A DNA stretch of 64,000 nt, from contig NZ_CP045493.1 of assembly GCF_015500055.1 (NCBI RefSeq), positions 1 to 64,000 on the forward strand, read 5' to 3'. A program made the position numbers and the translations under genes. The notes beneath the pieces are model-generated. The model was not told where the DNA came from and did not search any database. It saw nothing but the letters and a program-made list of their open reading frames with translations. How positions within the stretch are numbered: position 1 is the first letter of the stretch; every line of letters starts with the position of its first letter. Positions 1 through 7,940 of this stretch are shown here, piece by piece. This DNA comes from Mesorhizobium sp. NBSH29. GTDB taxonomy: Bacteria; Pseudomonadota; Alphaproteobacteria; Rhizobiales; Rhizobiaceae.

Positions 1-29
1 TCGATGGGATTAAGGTCAGGGCTGTAGGG

Positions 30-859
30 GGTGGCGTCGCCTTAACCGAGCGTAAGACGCGATAGTTGCTTCGGGGTGAATTTCACGCCTCAATCGGCAA
101 GCAGATTTCCCGCCAGGTCGTGATGGCGTGGGCCCGGAGTTGGCGATGACCGGCAGCGGTCAGGTGTTTTCGATGAAGATGGAAAAGATTGGCGATCTGG
201 CCATGGGTTGAGATGAAGCACTGGCATTGTCGCGCCGACTTGAACCGCATCATGCGGCGCTCTCGTCGTCGCACAGGAAGGTGTGAATTCTCGGCGCGGT
301 TGTTGAGCCCTTTGTGTGAACGATGCTCGACGCCCGGCATGATCTCCCGCTTTACTGCATCGTAAGAGCGCAGCTTGTCCGTTACCATCACGCGTGGCGT
401 GATGCCCTGGCTCTTCAGCAGCTTTCGCATCAGCCGAAGAGCGGCCTTTCTGTTTCTGCAGCTTTGCAGCAGAGCATCGAGAACGTAGCCGTCAGCATCA
501 ACGGCGCGCCACAGCCAGTACTTCTTGCCTTTGATGGAGACGACCATCTCATCGAGATGCCACTTGTCAGCAAAGTTGCCGCGCGAGCGTCGCCGAAGTT
601 GATCGGCGAATTGGCGGCCGAACTTTGCGGCCCATTCGCAGACAGTCTGAAACGAGACATCGATCCCGCGTTCCGCAAGCAGGTCTTCAACATCGCGCAA
701 GCTCAACGGGAACCGATAATAGAGCCATACCGCATGGGCGATGATCTCGGCAGGAAAGCGGTGGCGTTTGTAGCGCGCTACCGTGTCGGCGTTTGAAAGC
801 TTTGTCATCACAGGTGGATATCACCCAGATCAATGCATATCCGTTAAGGCGACGCTACC
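30..859 (-). mobile_element. IS6-family insertion sequence, complete
   Basis: The element is about 830 bp, a normal IS6-family size. It is bounded by 19-bp inverted repeats at 30-48 and 841-859 that match at 17 of 19 positions. It encodes one DDE transposase on the minus strand. The 8 bp on either side (22-29 and 860-867) do not match, so no target duplication is visible; this is common after IS6 replicative or homologous rearrangement. Its right end abuts a truncated FtsX-type permease gene. Confidence 0.85.
83..811 (-). CDS. IS6-family transposase
   Basis: A 242-residue DDE transposase fills the IS bounded at 30-859. It shows the IS6-family N-terminal layout (RFPAEII, then the PLSLRDVEDLL helix-turn-helix) and the DDE core: WHLDEMVV for the first Asp, VTDKLRSYDA for the second, and NRAENSH for the Glu. 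The residues after that (RRRERRMMRFKS) also match the family. Length and motifs look complete, so it is probably active. IS6 elements move by replicative cointegration and often assemble plasmid accessory regions. Confidence 0.92.
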   Translation of the reverse strand: MMTKLSNADTVARYKRHRFPAEIIAHAVWLYYRFPLSLRDVEDLLAERGIDVSFQTVCEWAAKFGRQFADQLRRRSRGNFADKWHLDEMVVSIKGKKYWLWRAVDADGYVLDALLQSCRNRKAALRLMRKLLKSQGITPRVMVTDKLRSYDAVKREIMPGVEHRSHKGLNNRAENSHLPVRRRERRMMRFKSARQCQCFISTHGQIANLFHLHRKHLTAAGHRQLRAHAITTWREICLPIEA

Positions 860-1565
860 TACGATCAACCTTCGCCTGATCAACGCGAGCGACAACCAGT
901 ACCACGTCGTCCCCTTCAAATTCATCGGGGTGGCGCGTGAATTCCCGACCGCGCCACGGGATTCCTTCCTGGTGGCGAATTCAGCCTACATCGCCAAGAT
1001 GAGCGGGACGAACGTCTCCGAATACGTTCTTATGCGCGCGACAGGTGACCCCGCGCAGCTCGCGAAGACGGCTAAAGCCGCTTTGGCGAGCGATCCCACG
1101 CTGCAGGTGAAGGATGTCGGCATGGCATCTCATATAATTGGCTCCAGCCTGACCGCGGTCGATCTGTCGAGCCTGACCACGACTGAACTGGCGTTCGCGG
1201 TTGCGATGGCTGCCGCGTCTGCGGGTCTGATGCTGGCCCTTGGCTTTATCGACCGCCGTCGGAGCTTTGCGATCCTGACCGCTATTGGAGCAAAGCGCGA
1301 TCAACTCGGTTCGTTCCTTTGGGCTGAAGGCGCCCTTGTCGCCCTCGGTGGCACAATCTTTGGATTGCTCTCCGGGACAATGACCGCATGGATGCTGGTG
1401 AAGCTGCTCACCGGCGTGTTCGACCCGGCGCCCGATGCGTTGTCGATCCCATGGCTTTACATCGGCGCTGTCGTCACGCTGGTTATCGTATCGGTGATGG
1501 CGGCCGTGGGCTTTACAAACGTCCGGTCAGCAAGCGCCACCGTGGAAAGCTTACGCGACCTTTAA
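860..1565 (+). pseudogene. FtsX-type ABC transporter permease, 5'-truncated by IS6
   Basis: The reading frame extends back into the IS6 inverted repeat, so the first 26 or so codons of the open frame belong to the IS and the real gene starts upstream of the insertion. What remains is the end of a periplasmic domain (about 100 residues) followed by an FtsX-like membrane domain. It contains three hydrophobic segments and the typical RRRSFAILTAIGA loop, and ends near VESLRDL. This is the C-terminal third of a MacB/LolC-like permease. No partner ATPase is present. It is almost certainly non-functional as a transporter. Confidence 0.75.
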
Positions 1566-1619
1566 CAGTCTCGTCCGGCGGCTGGGCAGTCGTCCAACCG
1601 CCATCTCCGCAAGCGCCCC

Positions 1620-1949
1620 CTAATTCACAGCCGGCTTACCCAGCTCTGCACATCCGACGGTCAATGCCGTGGTTAAACCAGCTCGTCTCGTCCTCGTTTC
1701 CGTACAACGAGCCAGGATGTTGTCATTGCGCAGGACATAGACTGTCGCTTGGACCGACACCGGCGTGACATGGTCGAGAAGAATTGTCTGAATCACGAAA
1801 CCGTCCGAAATATAGTCGGAGAGCGTCTTGTCGACAGGTTTCCACTGATCCTGTATCTGGGCTCGTGCCGACGCTACGTGGGCCGCCCCAAGGGCGGCAA
1901 GGCCAACAACTATGATTGTACGGGCCATCGATTGGCGACCTGCAAGCAT
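1620..1949 (-). CDS. small exported hypothetical protein
   Basis: I do not recognise the family. The open frame runs further upstream, but I chose the ATG at 1949 because AGGA lies about 9 nt before it and a signal peptide follows directly: a short basic start, then TIIVVGLAALGAAH, with likely cleavage after ASARA. The alternative ATG at 1928 is also possible. The mature protein is about 80 residues, with two cysteines near the C-terminus and no membrane segment. It lies convergent to the permease remnant and divergent from the PepSY gene. Confidence 0.5.
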   Translation of the reverse strand: MLAGRQSMARTIIVVGLAALGAAHVASARAQIQDQWKPVDKTLSDYISDGFVIQTILLDHVTPVSVQATVYVLRNDNILARCTETRTRRAGLTTALTVGCAELGKPAVN

Positions 1950-2260
1950 TTTGAAGGATCCTGCCTTTTTCAACCCAACCAGCGTATACGACCGCGCCAC
2001 ACAATGTCCTCTCAAATCGCGTATCTTCGACTGACATCGCAAGTTGCCGCGATTGACCAGCCCAGCAGGAAGGCCGCGAGACAGCGTGGTCAACATGAGC
2101 GCTCGGAACGCCGGCCGCTTCAAAGTGCCATTCCGAAATGAGGCAGCGATGCCTCAAGTCTTACGAATCGGTAACTGGCGCGCAAAGTGGCCGAGAGAAC
2201 AGTGCGGCAATCTCCGTGACGAAGAGAAGGCATGGTGCCGTCTCAACAATGGAGACTAAA

Positions 2261-2662
2261 ATGAAAAAGAACATGATTCTTGCCGCCGCCATGATCGCGG
2301 CCAGCGTCAGCGCAGCCAGCATCGGTGTCGCTCTCGCCGACAATCACGGCTCGAAAAACGAAGCCGCTGAAATCCAGTCCATGCTGGGCGCCAAGATCAC
2401 CGCCGTACAGGCCGCCCAGGCAGCCGAGGTCAAAGCCGGCGGCAAGGCAGCGTCGGTGTCGTTCGAAGGCGAGAACGGAAAGCCGTTCTACGAAGTCGAG
2501 ATCGTGACCACCGACGAGATGCGGCAGGATGTTTCCGTCGACGCGACCTCCGGCGAAGTGACCAAGATGGCCGCTGCTCAGGAAGACGAGCAGTCCGGTC
2601 AGAATGGCGACGAGAACGGGGAGTCAGAGAACGGCGAGTCGGGCGAGAACGTCCAGCAGTAA
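2261..2662 (+). CDS. exported PepSY-domain protein
   Basis: The protein has 133 residues. GGAG lies 7 nt upstream of the ATG at 2261, and a signal peptide follows (MKKNMILAAAMIAA..., cleavage near ALA). Residues about 30-105 form one PepSY domain: a helix (AVQAAQAAEVKAGGKA), then strands with FYEVEIVT and VDATSGEV. The last 25 residues are a low-complexity Glu/Asn/Gly/Ser tail. PepSY domains are periplasmic and often inhibit or chaperone partner enzymes; no partner can be identified here. Confidence 0.75.
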   Translation: MKKNMILAAAMIAASVSAASIGVALADNHGSKNEAAEIQSMLGAKITAVQAAQAAEVKAGGKAASVSFEGENGKPFYEVEIVTTDEMRQDVSVDATSGEVTKMAAAQEDEQSGQNGDENGESENGESGENVQQ

Positions 2663-2759
2663 CGCCGACGCTGTTGTCAACTCGCGTCGAGCGGCGTCCG
2701 AGACAACCTCGGACGCCGCTCATGTTCGGGAAATTCCGCGAGCGGGATTGCGCCTCATT

Positions 2760-3022
2760 ATGGCCCGAATAACGGAGCCATCTTCCTGACAGTCTCTGCA
2801 TGCACCGGCCCACCACCTTGCCGTCCACGTCAAGGCAGCAAATAAGGTCGTGGTGCCGTGGCGCTTGTAGTCATACGTCATGATTCGGGCGCGGCCGCGC
2901 CTCATTGGGAGCCCGGGATGAACGCGGTCGAGCGCCTGGATCTGGCTCTTCTCATCGATGGACAGGAATACGGCGCCAGCGTCCGGAAGCTCTTCCAGAT
3001 GACGACAGGTCCGAATATCGAT
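2760..3022 (-). pseudogene. IS630-family transposase fragment
   Basis: The minus strand encodes a block typical of IS630 transposases: [26 protein letters not shown], then [16 protein letters not shown]. The frame then changes and resumes as [10 protein letters not shown] around 2800. About 80 of the expected 340 or more residues are left, with both ends missing and at least one frameshift. It is a dead remnant between the PepSY gene and the CBS gene. Confidence 0.72.
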
Positions 3023-3465
3023 CAACGATATCCGATGCCCATCACATAGTCGCGCAGCAATAACTCCTCGTCTTCCGACTCATGCAGAAGTGCCTGAAGC
3101 GCGACCCGCGCATTAAGCACACCTATCGGCCGTGCCTCATCGTCAGTGATCGGAACGTTCTTCAATCCGTGCTCCTTCATCTGCGACCAGACGTCGTTCA
3201 AGCCATCGCCGGGGCGGCAGACGACAACGTCCCGGGTCATCACCAATGAAGCCGCCGTTGCGCAAATGGTCCCTTGGCAGTGGCTGATCTGACTGACGAC
3301 ATCGGTCTTCGTAATGACCCCCGCCAGTACACCGGTGGGACTGCAGATGACGACGAGATCGGTCCCGGCACCAAGAAGCTTTGCCGCCTCGATCAGCGGC
3401 GCGTCATCCGCAATCATGACCAGCTTCTCGCGCGCTGCCGGCAATACTCTCTCCACGAACATCAC
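3022..3465 (-). CDS. tandem CBS-domain protein
   Basis: The protein has 147 residues and consists of two CBS domains (about 12-65 and 72-130), which form a Bateman module that binds adenosyl ligands such as AMP or ATP. Typical stretches are [22 protein letters not shown] and [16 protein letters not shown]. No enzyme or channel domain is attached. It is the last gene of the minus-strand sdh-like block, about 100 bp after sdhD, so it may sense energy state for that operon, but this is inference. Confidence 0.85.
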   Translation of the reverse strand: MMFVERVLPAAREKLVMIADDAPLIEAAKLLGAGTDLVVICSPTGVLAGVITKTDVVSQISHCQGTICATAASLVMTRDVVVCRPGDGLNDVWSQMKEHGLKNVPITDDEARPIGVLNARVALQALLHESEDEELLLRDYVMGIGYR

Positions 3466-3561
3466 TTCTCCTTCCGGTCATATCGCGGCATTGAGCGTCC
3501 TTGTCGGAGGTCGATGCAAACCTTGCCCATCGATACCATACGCCCCTCATGCATCATCCGC

Positions 3562-3948
3562 TCAGCCGCCGAAGGCGATGCGTAAGGTGGCAATGACGCC
3601 GGAGGCAGCGAAAGCAAAGCAGCCAAGGCGGACCGCTACCACGATTGGGAGCTTAGCGCCGGTGTGAACGTAGTCCTCGACTACTACCTGGAGGCCGAGC
3701 GCAGTATGGTAGAAGAGCGCGATCAGCAACAGCACCATGAAGGTTGTCGCGAACGGCGTTCCAAGCCAGGCGATGAAGGCGGCATAGTCGCTGCCGCTGT
3801 GCGCGATGATCGAAGCGACGAACCACAGCGTCAGAGGCACGAGAGCGACCGCCGATACGCGCTCCATCCACCACTGTTGGGAGCCATGCTTGGCCGAGCC
3901 AAGCCCGACGGCTCGAGACCGCGGCGAGCGCGTGTCCTGACGATCCAT
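3562..3948 (-). CDS. sdhD: succinate dehydrogenase membrane anchor, SdhD-like
   Basis: A 128-residue membrane anchor of complex II. Three hydrophobic helices are visible: VALVPLTLWFVASII, FATTFMVLLLIALFYH and VAVRLGCFAFAASGVI. The second helix runs into the diagnostic YHTALGLQVVVEDYVH loop, which carries the conserved His and the Asp-Tyr near the quinone site. I chose the ATG at 3948 because it starts 5 bp after the sdhC stop and gives the usual length. It would pair with SdhC to hold haem b and anchor the iron-sulfur subunit in the inner membrane. Confidence 0.88.
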   Translation of the reverse strand: MDRQDTRSPRSRAVGLGSAKHGSQQWWMERVSAVALVPLTLWFVASIIAHSGSDYAAFIAWLGTPFATTFMVLLLIALFYHTALGLQVVVEDYVHTGAKLPIVVAVRLGCFAFAASGVIATLRIAFGG

Positions 3949-3953
3949 CGGCT

Positions 3954-4358
3954 CTACCCCGCCACAAAGTAGCTGACAACCCATGCTGCCACGGTGAGCC
4001 CGCCGCTCGCTACCACCACCGCCCATCCCGAGATATAGATCGAACGCAGCTCGAAGCCGTGAACGGTGTCCCAAACGAGATGCCGGACGCCGCCGCACAG
4101 ATGCAGAAAGAAGGCAAAGGTGAATCCGAACAGCACGATCTGCCCGAGCCAAGATGTGATGGCGCCTTGCACGACGGAATAGGGCTGGGGGCCCGCAGCC
4201 GCCGCGACCAGCCAGATGACCAGCACAACGGCGCCGGCGCTCAACGCGACGCCGGTGATCCGGTTTGCGATCGAAAGGACCGACGTTAACTGCGGGCGAT
4301 AGATCTGGATATTGGGAGAAAGCGGTCGGATCCGCTTTTCCGTGGAATTGGGGAGCAT
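3954..4358 (-). CDS. sdhC: succinate dehydrogenase cytochrome b556 subunit, SdhC-like
   Basis: A 134-residue haem-b subunit of complex II. The N-terminal RPLSPNIQIYRPQLTSVLSI is typical of alphaproteobacterial SdhC. Three membrane helices follow, and the motif FFLHLCGGVRHLVWDT contains the haem-ligand His. I chose the ATG at 4358; the open frame extends 42 codons further, but only this start matches the family N-terminus. It lies between sdhB (23 bp) and sdhD (5 bp), indicating one transcript. Confidence 0.9.
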   Translation of the reverse strand: MLPNSTEKRIRPLSPNIQIYRPQLTSVLSIANRITGVALSAGAVVLVIWLVAAAAGPQPYSVVQGAITSWLGQIVLFGFTFAFFLHLCGGVRHLVWDTVHGFELRSIYISGWAVVVASGGLTVAAWVVSYFVAG

Positions 4359-4381
4359 CGTTTTTCCAGTTCTGAGGCGAT

Positions 4382-5296
4382 TTAGATTTGCCGTTCGATC
4401 ACCATCTTTTTGATCTCGGCGATTGCTTTTCCGGGATTCAGCCCCTTGGGACAAGTCCGGGTGCAGTTCAGAATGGTGTGGCATCGGTAGAGGCGGAACG
4501 GGTCTTCCAGATTATCTAGCCGTTCTCCCGTCGCCTCGTCCCGGCTATCGGCCAGCCAGCGGTAGGCTTGGAGCAAAACGGCGGGTCCGAGGAAGCGATC
4601 GCCATTCCACCAATGACTCGGGCACCCGGACGTGCAGCAAAAGCAGAGGATGCATTCGTAGTAGCCGTCGACCTTGGATCGTTCTTCAGGGGACTGAAGC
4701 CGCTCCCTCTCGGGATTCGGCGTCTTCGACTGAAGCCAGGGCTCGATCATCTCATACTGCGCGAAGAGATGCGTGGTGTCGGGAACCAGATCCTTGATGA
4801 TCCTCATATTGGCCAGAGGGTAGATCGTCGCCGGCGTGCCCATGTCAGAAATGAACCTCGTGCAGGCCAGCCAATTCGTACCATCCATGTTCATGGAGCA
4901 GGAACCGCAGACGCCCTCCCGGCACGAGCGGCGGAAGGTGAGCGTCGGATCCACCTTGTTCTTGATCCAAATAAGCGCGTCGAGAACCATCGGCCCGCAG
5001 TCTTCGAGATCGACTTCGAACGTATCGAGGCGCGGGTTGCGATCGGCATCGGGATCATACCGATAGACTTCGAAAGTCTTCACGCGCGTGGCGCCGGCAG
5101 GAGCCGGCCATTTCCGTCCTCGCTCAATCCGCGATTCCGGCGCAACGTTGAAGTTCCTCGGGACCGGAAATCGCTTGAATAGCGTGGCGCGCGGCACTTG
5201 ATCCGACGATTCAATGATCATCGGTAGCGCCTTGCCTTCGGCTGGAGGCACGAGCAGCGTGGCGCGTGGCAATTCATCCGACGGCTTGACAGTCAT
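4382..5296 (-). CDS. sdhB: succinate dehydrogenase iron-sulfur subunit, SdhB-like with extended N-terminus
   Basis: 304 residues, against about 260 for usual alphaproteobacterial SdhB. The 2Fe-2S ligands are at C125, C130, C133 and C145. The second cluster region begins [12 protein letters not shown] (about 215-226) and the third is [14 protein letters not shown], so all three Fe-S clusters can form. The extra N-terminus contains a near-duplication: [10 protein letters not shown] and [10 protein letters not shown] lie 25 residues apart and each follows a Met, so translation could start at 5296 or 5221. The 5296 start overlaps the upstream DUF6522-like stop (ATGA). No sdhA is present in the operon. 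Confidence 0.9.
   Translation of the reverse strand: MTVKPSDELPRATLLVPPAEGKALPMIIESSDQVPRATLFKRFPVPRNFNVAPESRIERGRKWPAPAGATRVKTFEVYRYDPDADRNPRLDTFEVDLEDCGPMVLDALIWIKNKVDPTLTFRRSCREGVCGSCSMNMDGTNWLACTRFISDMGTPATIYPLANMRIIKDLVPDTTHLFAQYEMIEPWLQSKTPNPERERLQSPEERSKVDGYYECILCFCCTSGCPSHWWNGDRFLGPAVLLQAYRWLADSRDEATGERLDNLEDPFRLYRCHTILNCTRTCPKGLNPGKAIAEIKKMVIERQI
5181..5283 (-). repeat. 75-bp tandem duplication across the sdhB start
   Basis: 28-bp stretches at 5181-5208 and 5256-5283 match at 25 positions and are exactly 75 bp (25 codons) apart. On the minus strand each unit carries an AAGGC-containing leader, an ATG and a related coding stretch. The duplication therefore copies the ribosome-binding site and start codon of sdhB in frame. 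Confidence 0.8.
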
Positions 5297-5613
5297 CGTT
5301 CGCTCTTTGCCTTGGGCTGGGGTTGTTCGCCCGGCCTGTGCATCGAGGCCGGAAGATTTCGCTCGCCGAAGTTAACTGACGAACGTTGGTGCACGTTCCC
5401 AGCCTCGTCGACGATCAGGCGGAAGCGCCGGCTTGCCGAAAAGAAAGTCAGCCGACAGAGGCCGTCATCCTCGTCGACCCCTCGCTCGCATAGGCTGGTA
5501 ATCTTCCCTTCGCGCATCTGAGTCTGGACAAGCGAAGGCGCGATCCCAAGACCCTCTCCGACAATCGTCGCATCGACCTGAATGGCAGCGTCTTCGAACT
5601 CAATCTTTGGCAT
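5293..5613 (-). CDS. DUF6522-like small protein
   Basis: 106 residues, cytoplasmic, with no membrane segment or signal. I recognise the DUF6522-type pattern: [15 protein letters not shown] near the start, [18 protein letters not shown] in the middle, and a two-strand end with [13 protein letters not shown]. The ATG at 5613 was preferred over 5625 because GGAG lies 6 nt before it. The gene ends 4 bp inside the sdhB start (ATGA overlap), so the two are translationally coupled. It sits where a complex II operon would be expected to hold another subunit. Its biochemical role is unknown to me. Confidence 0.75.
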   Translation of the reverse strand: MPKIEFEDAAIQVDATIVGEGLGIAPSLVQTQMREGKITSLCERGVDEDDGLCRLTFFSASRRFRLIVDEAGNVHQRSSVNFGERNLPASMHRPGEQPQPKAKSER

Positions 5614-5666
5614 TTCAAGCTCCATTTACGCGACCGATCGCAGACGCGGCCGATCCGAGGATTTGT

Positions 5667-6041
5667 TTAGGACGGTTCTCCGCTGTGGAAGCGAGAAGCC
5701 CGCTCGACCAGATCAACCATGTGGTCCGCCGCACGAGTGGTCAGCGGATGAGGTATGAAGCCTGGCCTCGGAGATATATAGGGTGCCATTTCGCGAGCCA
5801 GCTCGAGCTGACGATCCGACGCGCCGGCGAGCAGGGCAATAACCAGGTTCTCCAGGGCGATGACCCGGATGTGGAGCGACACTAACTCCGCTTCGCCCAT
5901 GTTCGGAACCGGAGCTGGATCGTTCGACGCCGGAGCTTTCTGTGGGCCATCTGGCCCGGCGCCACCCTCGTTGTCCCACCTGGAAAGCGCTCGTTGCCGC
6001 AACAGCGAGGCGTCGGGCGGATTGGAGTCCGGGTGCGTCAT
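5667..6041 (-). CDS. hypothetical protein upstream of the sdh-like block
   Basis: 124 residues, family not recognised. The first 45 residues are polar and Pro/Ser-rich. They are followed by an amphipathic helix region (ELVSLHIRVIALENLVIALLAGAS) and a helix containing QLELAREMAPYI. No signal peptide is evident. It is co-oriented with and 53 bp upstream of the DUF6522-like gene, so it probably belongs to the same operon. Confidence 0.6.
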   Translation of the reverse strand: MTHPDSNPPDASLLRQRALSRWDNEGGAGPDGPQKAPASNDPAPVPNMGEAELVSLHIRVIALENLVIALLAGASDRQLELAREMAPYISPRPGFIPHPLTTRAADHMVDLVERASRFHSGEPS

Positions 6042-6212
6042 TCAGCTATTCCCTTCGAAGGCGTCTCGGTGACGCTCTGCTCTGCCTTGCACCAAACATC
6101 GAGAAGCAAGGTCCAGATCGGCGCCATCGCGTACCGAGGCGTGTTCATAATCCAGCGTGCCGATCAACGTCGAAACACCATGTCCAGAACGTCCGGAGTT
6201 TCGTCGCGTGCA

Positions 6213-7376
6213 TCAGTCAGTGTCGCCGATCGCAGAGGGCTCGAAAAGCTCTTCCTCGCGTTGCGGGCCGTGCGGCTGTTCCGGACTGTAGGAATGGGTC
6301 GCCCTCTCTTCGGGCGTTGCATCGCCCTCCGCGCCAAAGAACGTGGCGTGTAGACCCCAGTAGCTCGACGCCACCACCACAAGCGCCATCGTGAGGCCCG
6401 CCGGTACGGCGACCAGTCGCCGCTTCTGATGCGCCGGCGCCGGTGCGATCGCTTCGGAGGCGTAATCCCTTCGAATGGGATCGACGGCGATCAGAACAAG
6501 GGCGGCCATGATCATCGCGTGGCCGACGAGATCGATGCGCCCGAACGGGTAAACGGCAGTGGTGAAGATCACGAGCAGCGAGATCGCTGACAGACGCCGC
6601 ACCAGCGGGCTCCAGATCAGTCCGAAACCAAGCGTGAATTCAGCGATGCCGGCCATTGGAATGAACACGTCCCGCGGCAGCCCGAAGGTGAGGAACGGCC
6701 GCTCCTCGACCAGCGGGTAGAACCAGCTCGGATAGGCGAACTTCTCAAGGCTCGACCACATGAGTGCGATCGCCACGCCCCAGAAAAGGACGGTGAACCG
6801 CTTCTCGTGCCAGCGAGGGTTGTCGAGCGAGGCCAGAAGCAGATAGCCGGCGACGCCGACGCCGAGGGCGAGATAGTCGAGAAGATGAAAAAGTTCGTAG
6901 TCGCGCAGCGCGATCAACCAGAGGACAATAATACCCGCAGCCGAAAACGGCATGGTCTTGCGCGAGAAGATGCCTGCGGCGATGGCCAACTGTGCCCACG
7001 ACACCAGCTCCGACGGCGTCTTCAGATCCGGCGTCAGATAGACGCCGCCTACGGCGAAGACCGCGACGAAGAAGGCGGCCGTCGTGGCCCGCATGAAATC
7101 GTCCGCCCGCCGCGCCCCCGGCCCAGTCAAGCGATCAAGGCCGGCGAGCACGGTTTGACCCAACGCGCGGAGTTCGACGACGATCGTGGCCAGAAGGAAG
7201 AGCAGAACCAGAATGATTCCGGTCCAGAACCAGGTGTTTGTCAGTGTCTCGCTGATCGGCTGCGGAGCTGCGTCGACGATATAGGGAGCAAACCACTTGA
7301 CATGGGCCTCTGCCGCTCCGGACGAAATAGCGATCGCTCCGGCCGCCGAGAGGACGGTGATGGGAACGCGTTGCAT
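6213..7376 (-). CDS. polytopic membrane protein with HVKWF-type N-terminus (DoxX-like)
   Basis: 387 residues from the ATG at 7376 (an earlier in-frame ATG at 7436 adds 20 residues with no signal character). A cleavable signal (VLSAAGAIAISSGAAEA) is followed directly by HVKWFAPY, then roughly nine hydrophobic segments, and finally a Glu/His-rich cytoplasmic tail. The middle part (KFAYPSWFYPLVEERPFLTFG, then AGIAEFTLGFGLIW) resembles DoxX-type membrane proteins. It is co-oriented with the sdh-like operon 170 bp downstream and may head it. Its substrate is unknown. Confidence 0.65.
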   Translation of the reverse strand: MQRVPITVLSAAGAIAISSGAAEAHVKWFAPYIVDAAPQPISETLTNTWFWTGIILVLLFLLATIVVELRALGQTVLAGLDRLTGPGARRADDFMRATTAAFFVAVFAVGGVYLTPDLKTPSELVSWAQLAIAAGIFSRKTMPFSAAGIIVLWLIALRDYELFHLLDYLALGVGVAGYLLLASLDNPRWHEKRFTVLFWGVAIALMWSSLEKFAYPSWFYPLVEERPFLTFGLPRDVFIPMAGIAEFTLGFGLIWSPLVRRLSAISLLVIFTTAVYPFGRIDLVGHAMIMAALVLIAVDPIRRDYASEAIAPAPAHQKRRLVAVPAGLTMALVVVASSYWGLHATFFGAEGDATPEERATHSYSPEQPHGPQREEELFEPSAIGDTD

Positions 7377-7875
7377 GGCAGCGCCTTTGATCCGACTTGC
7401 GCTCGCCCGTGCAGCTGGCGGATTTTCAAAGAGCATAGCGTGTTATCCAGAAGCTGGCGACGATACAGGCTGTGATCGTCAGACGCGGCAAGGTGAATGA
7501 TTTCGAGGTCCCCCGCTGGCGGATATTGTGAATGGACGCTGGGCGAAAGCCTAACGGATAGAACCTTAACCTGCATTTGCAAGATGGCCAACGTTTCCAT
7601 GCTAGCCAGTCGTATTGGAGGAAACGACGAATTTGCGCCGATCTTCAACTAACTTAAGGCCTGTTGAGATTCGTCGCGGACAGGGCAGGGCGGCTCCACA
7701 TGCAGTTTTATTAAACCGTACAAGTTCCAGTGACGGGAAGGTCAAGAGGAATACGTGACCACTGCCGCGTTTGTGAGTATGATGATCGCCAAGTCTCGCA
7801 TGGCGCAACTGCAACGCTGTCGGCTCAGCCGCATAACCCCTTGTTCAAAAAGGCGCCGCGAACACAAAATAGGCC

Positions 7876-7911
7876 TTGACCTTCCAGTCGTGGGAAAGTG
7901 CAAACGTGTAT
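7876..7911 (+). promoter_or_regulatory. CueR/HmrR-type copper operator-promoter of copA
   Basis: A TTGACC -35 box at 7876-7881 overlaps an interrupted dyad (ACCTTCC at 7879-7885 and GGAAAGT at 7893-7899, 7-bp centre). This is the MerR-family copper-regulator arrangement, with the dyad between -35 and an over-spaced -10. It lies 30-65 bp upstream of the copA ATG. The same design recurs upstream of copZ at 11853. Confidence 0.8.
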
Positions 7912-7940
7912 GCACCACCGTTTTAAACCGGAGTTGCATC

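Noticed and set aside
2430..2828. Arg-rich minus-strand frame opposite the PepSY gene
   Set aside because: Only its first 12 codons belong to the IS630 remnant; the rest is antisense to PepSY.
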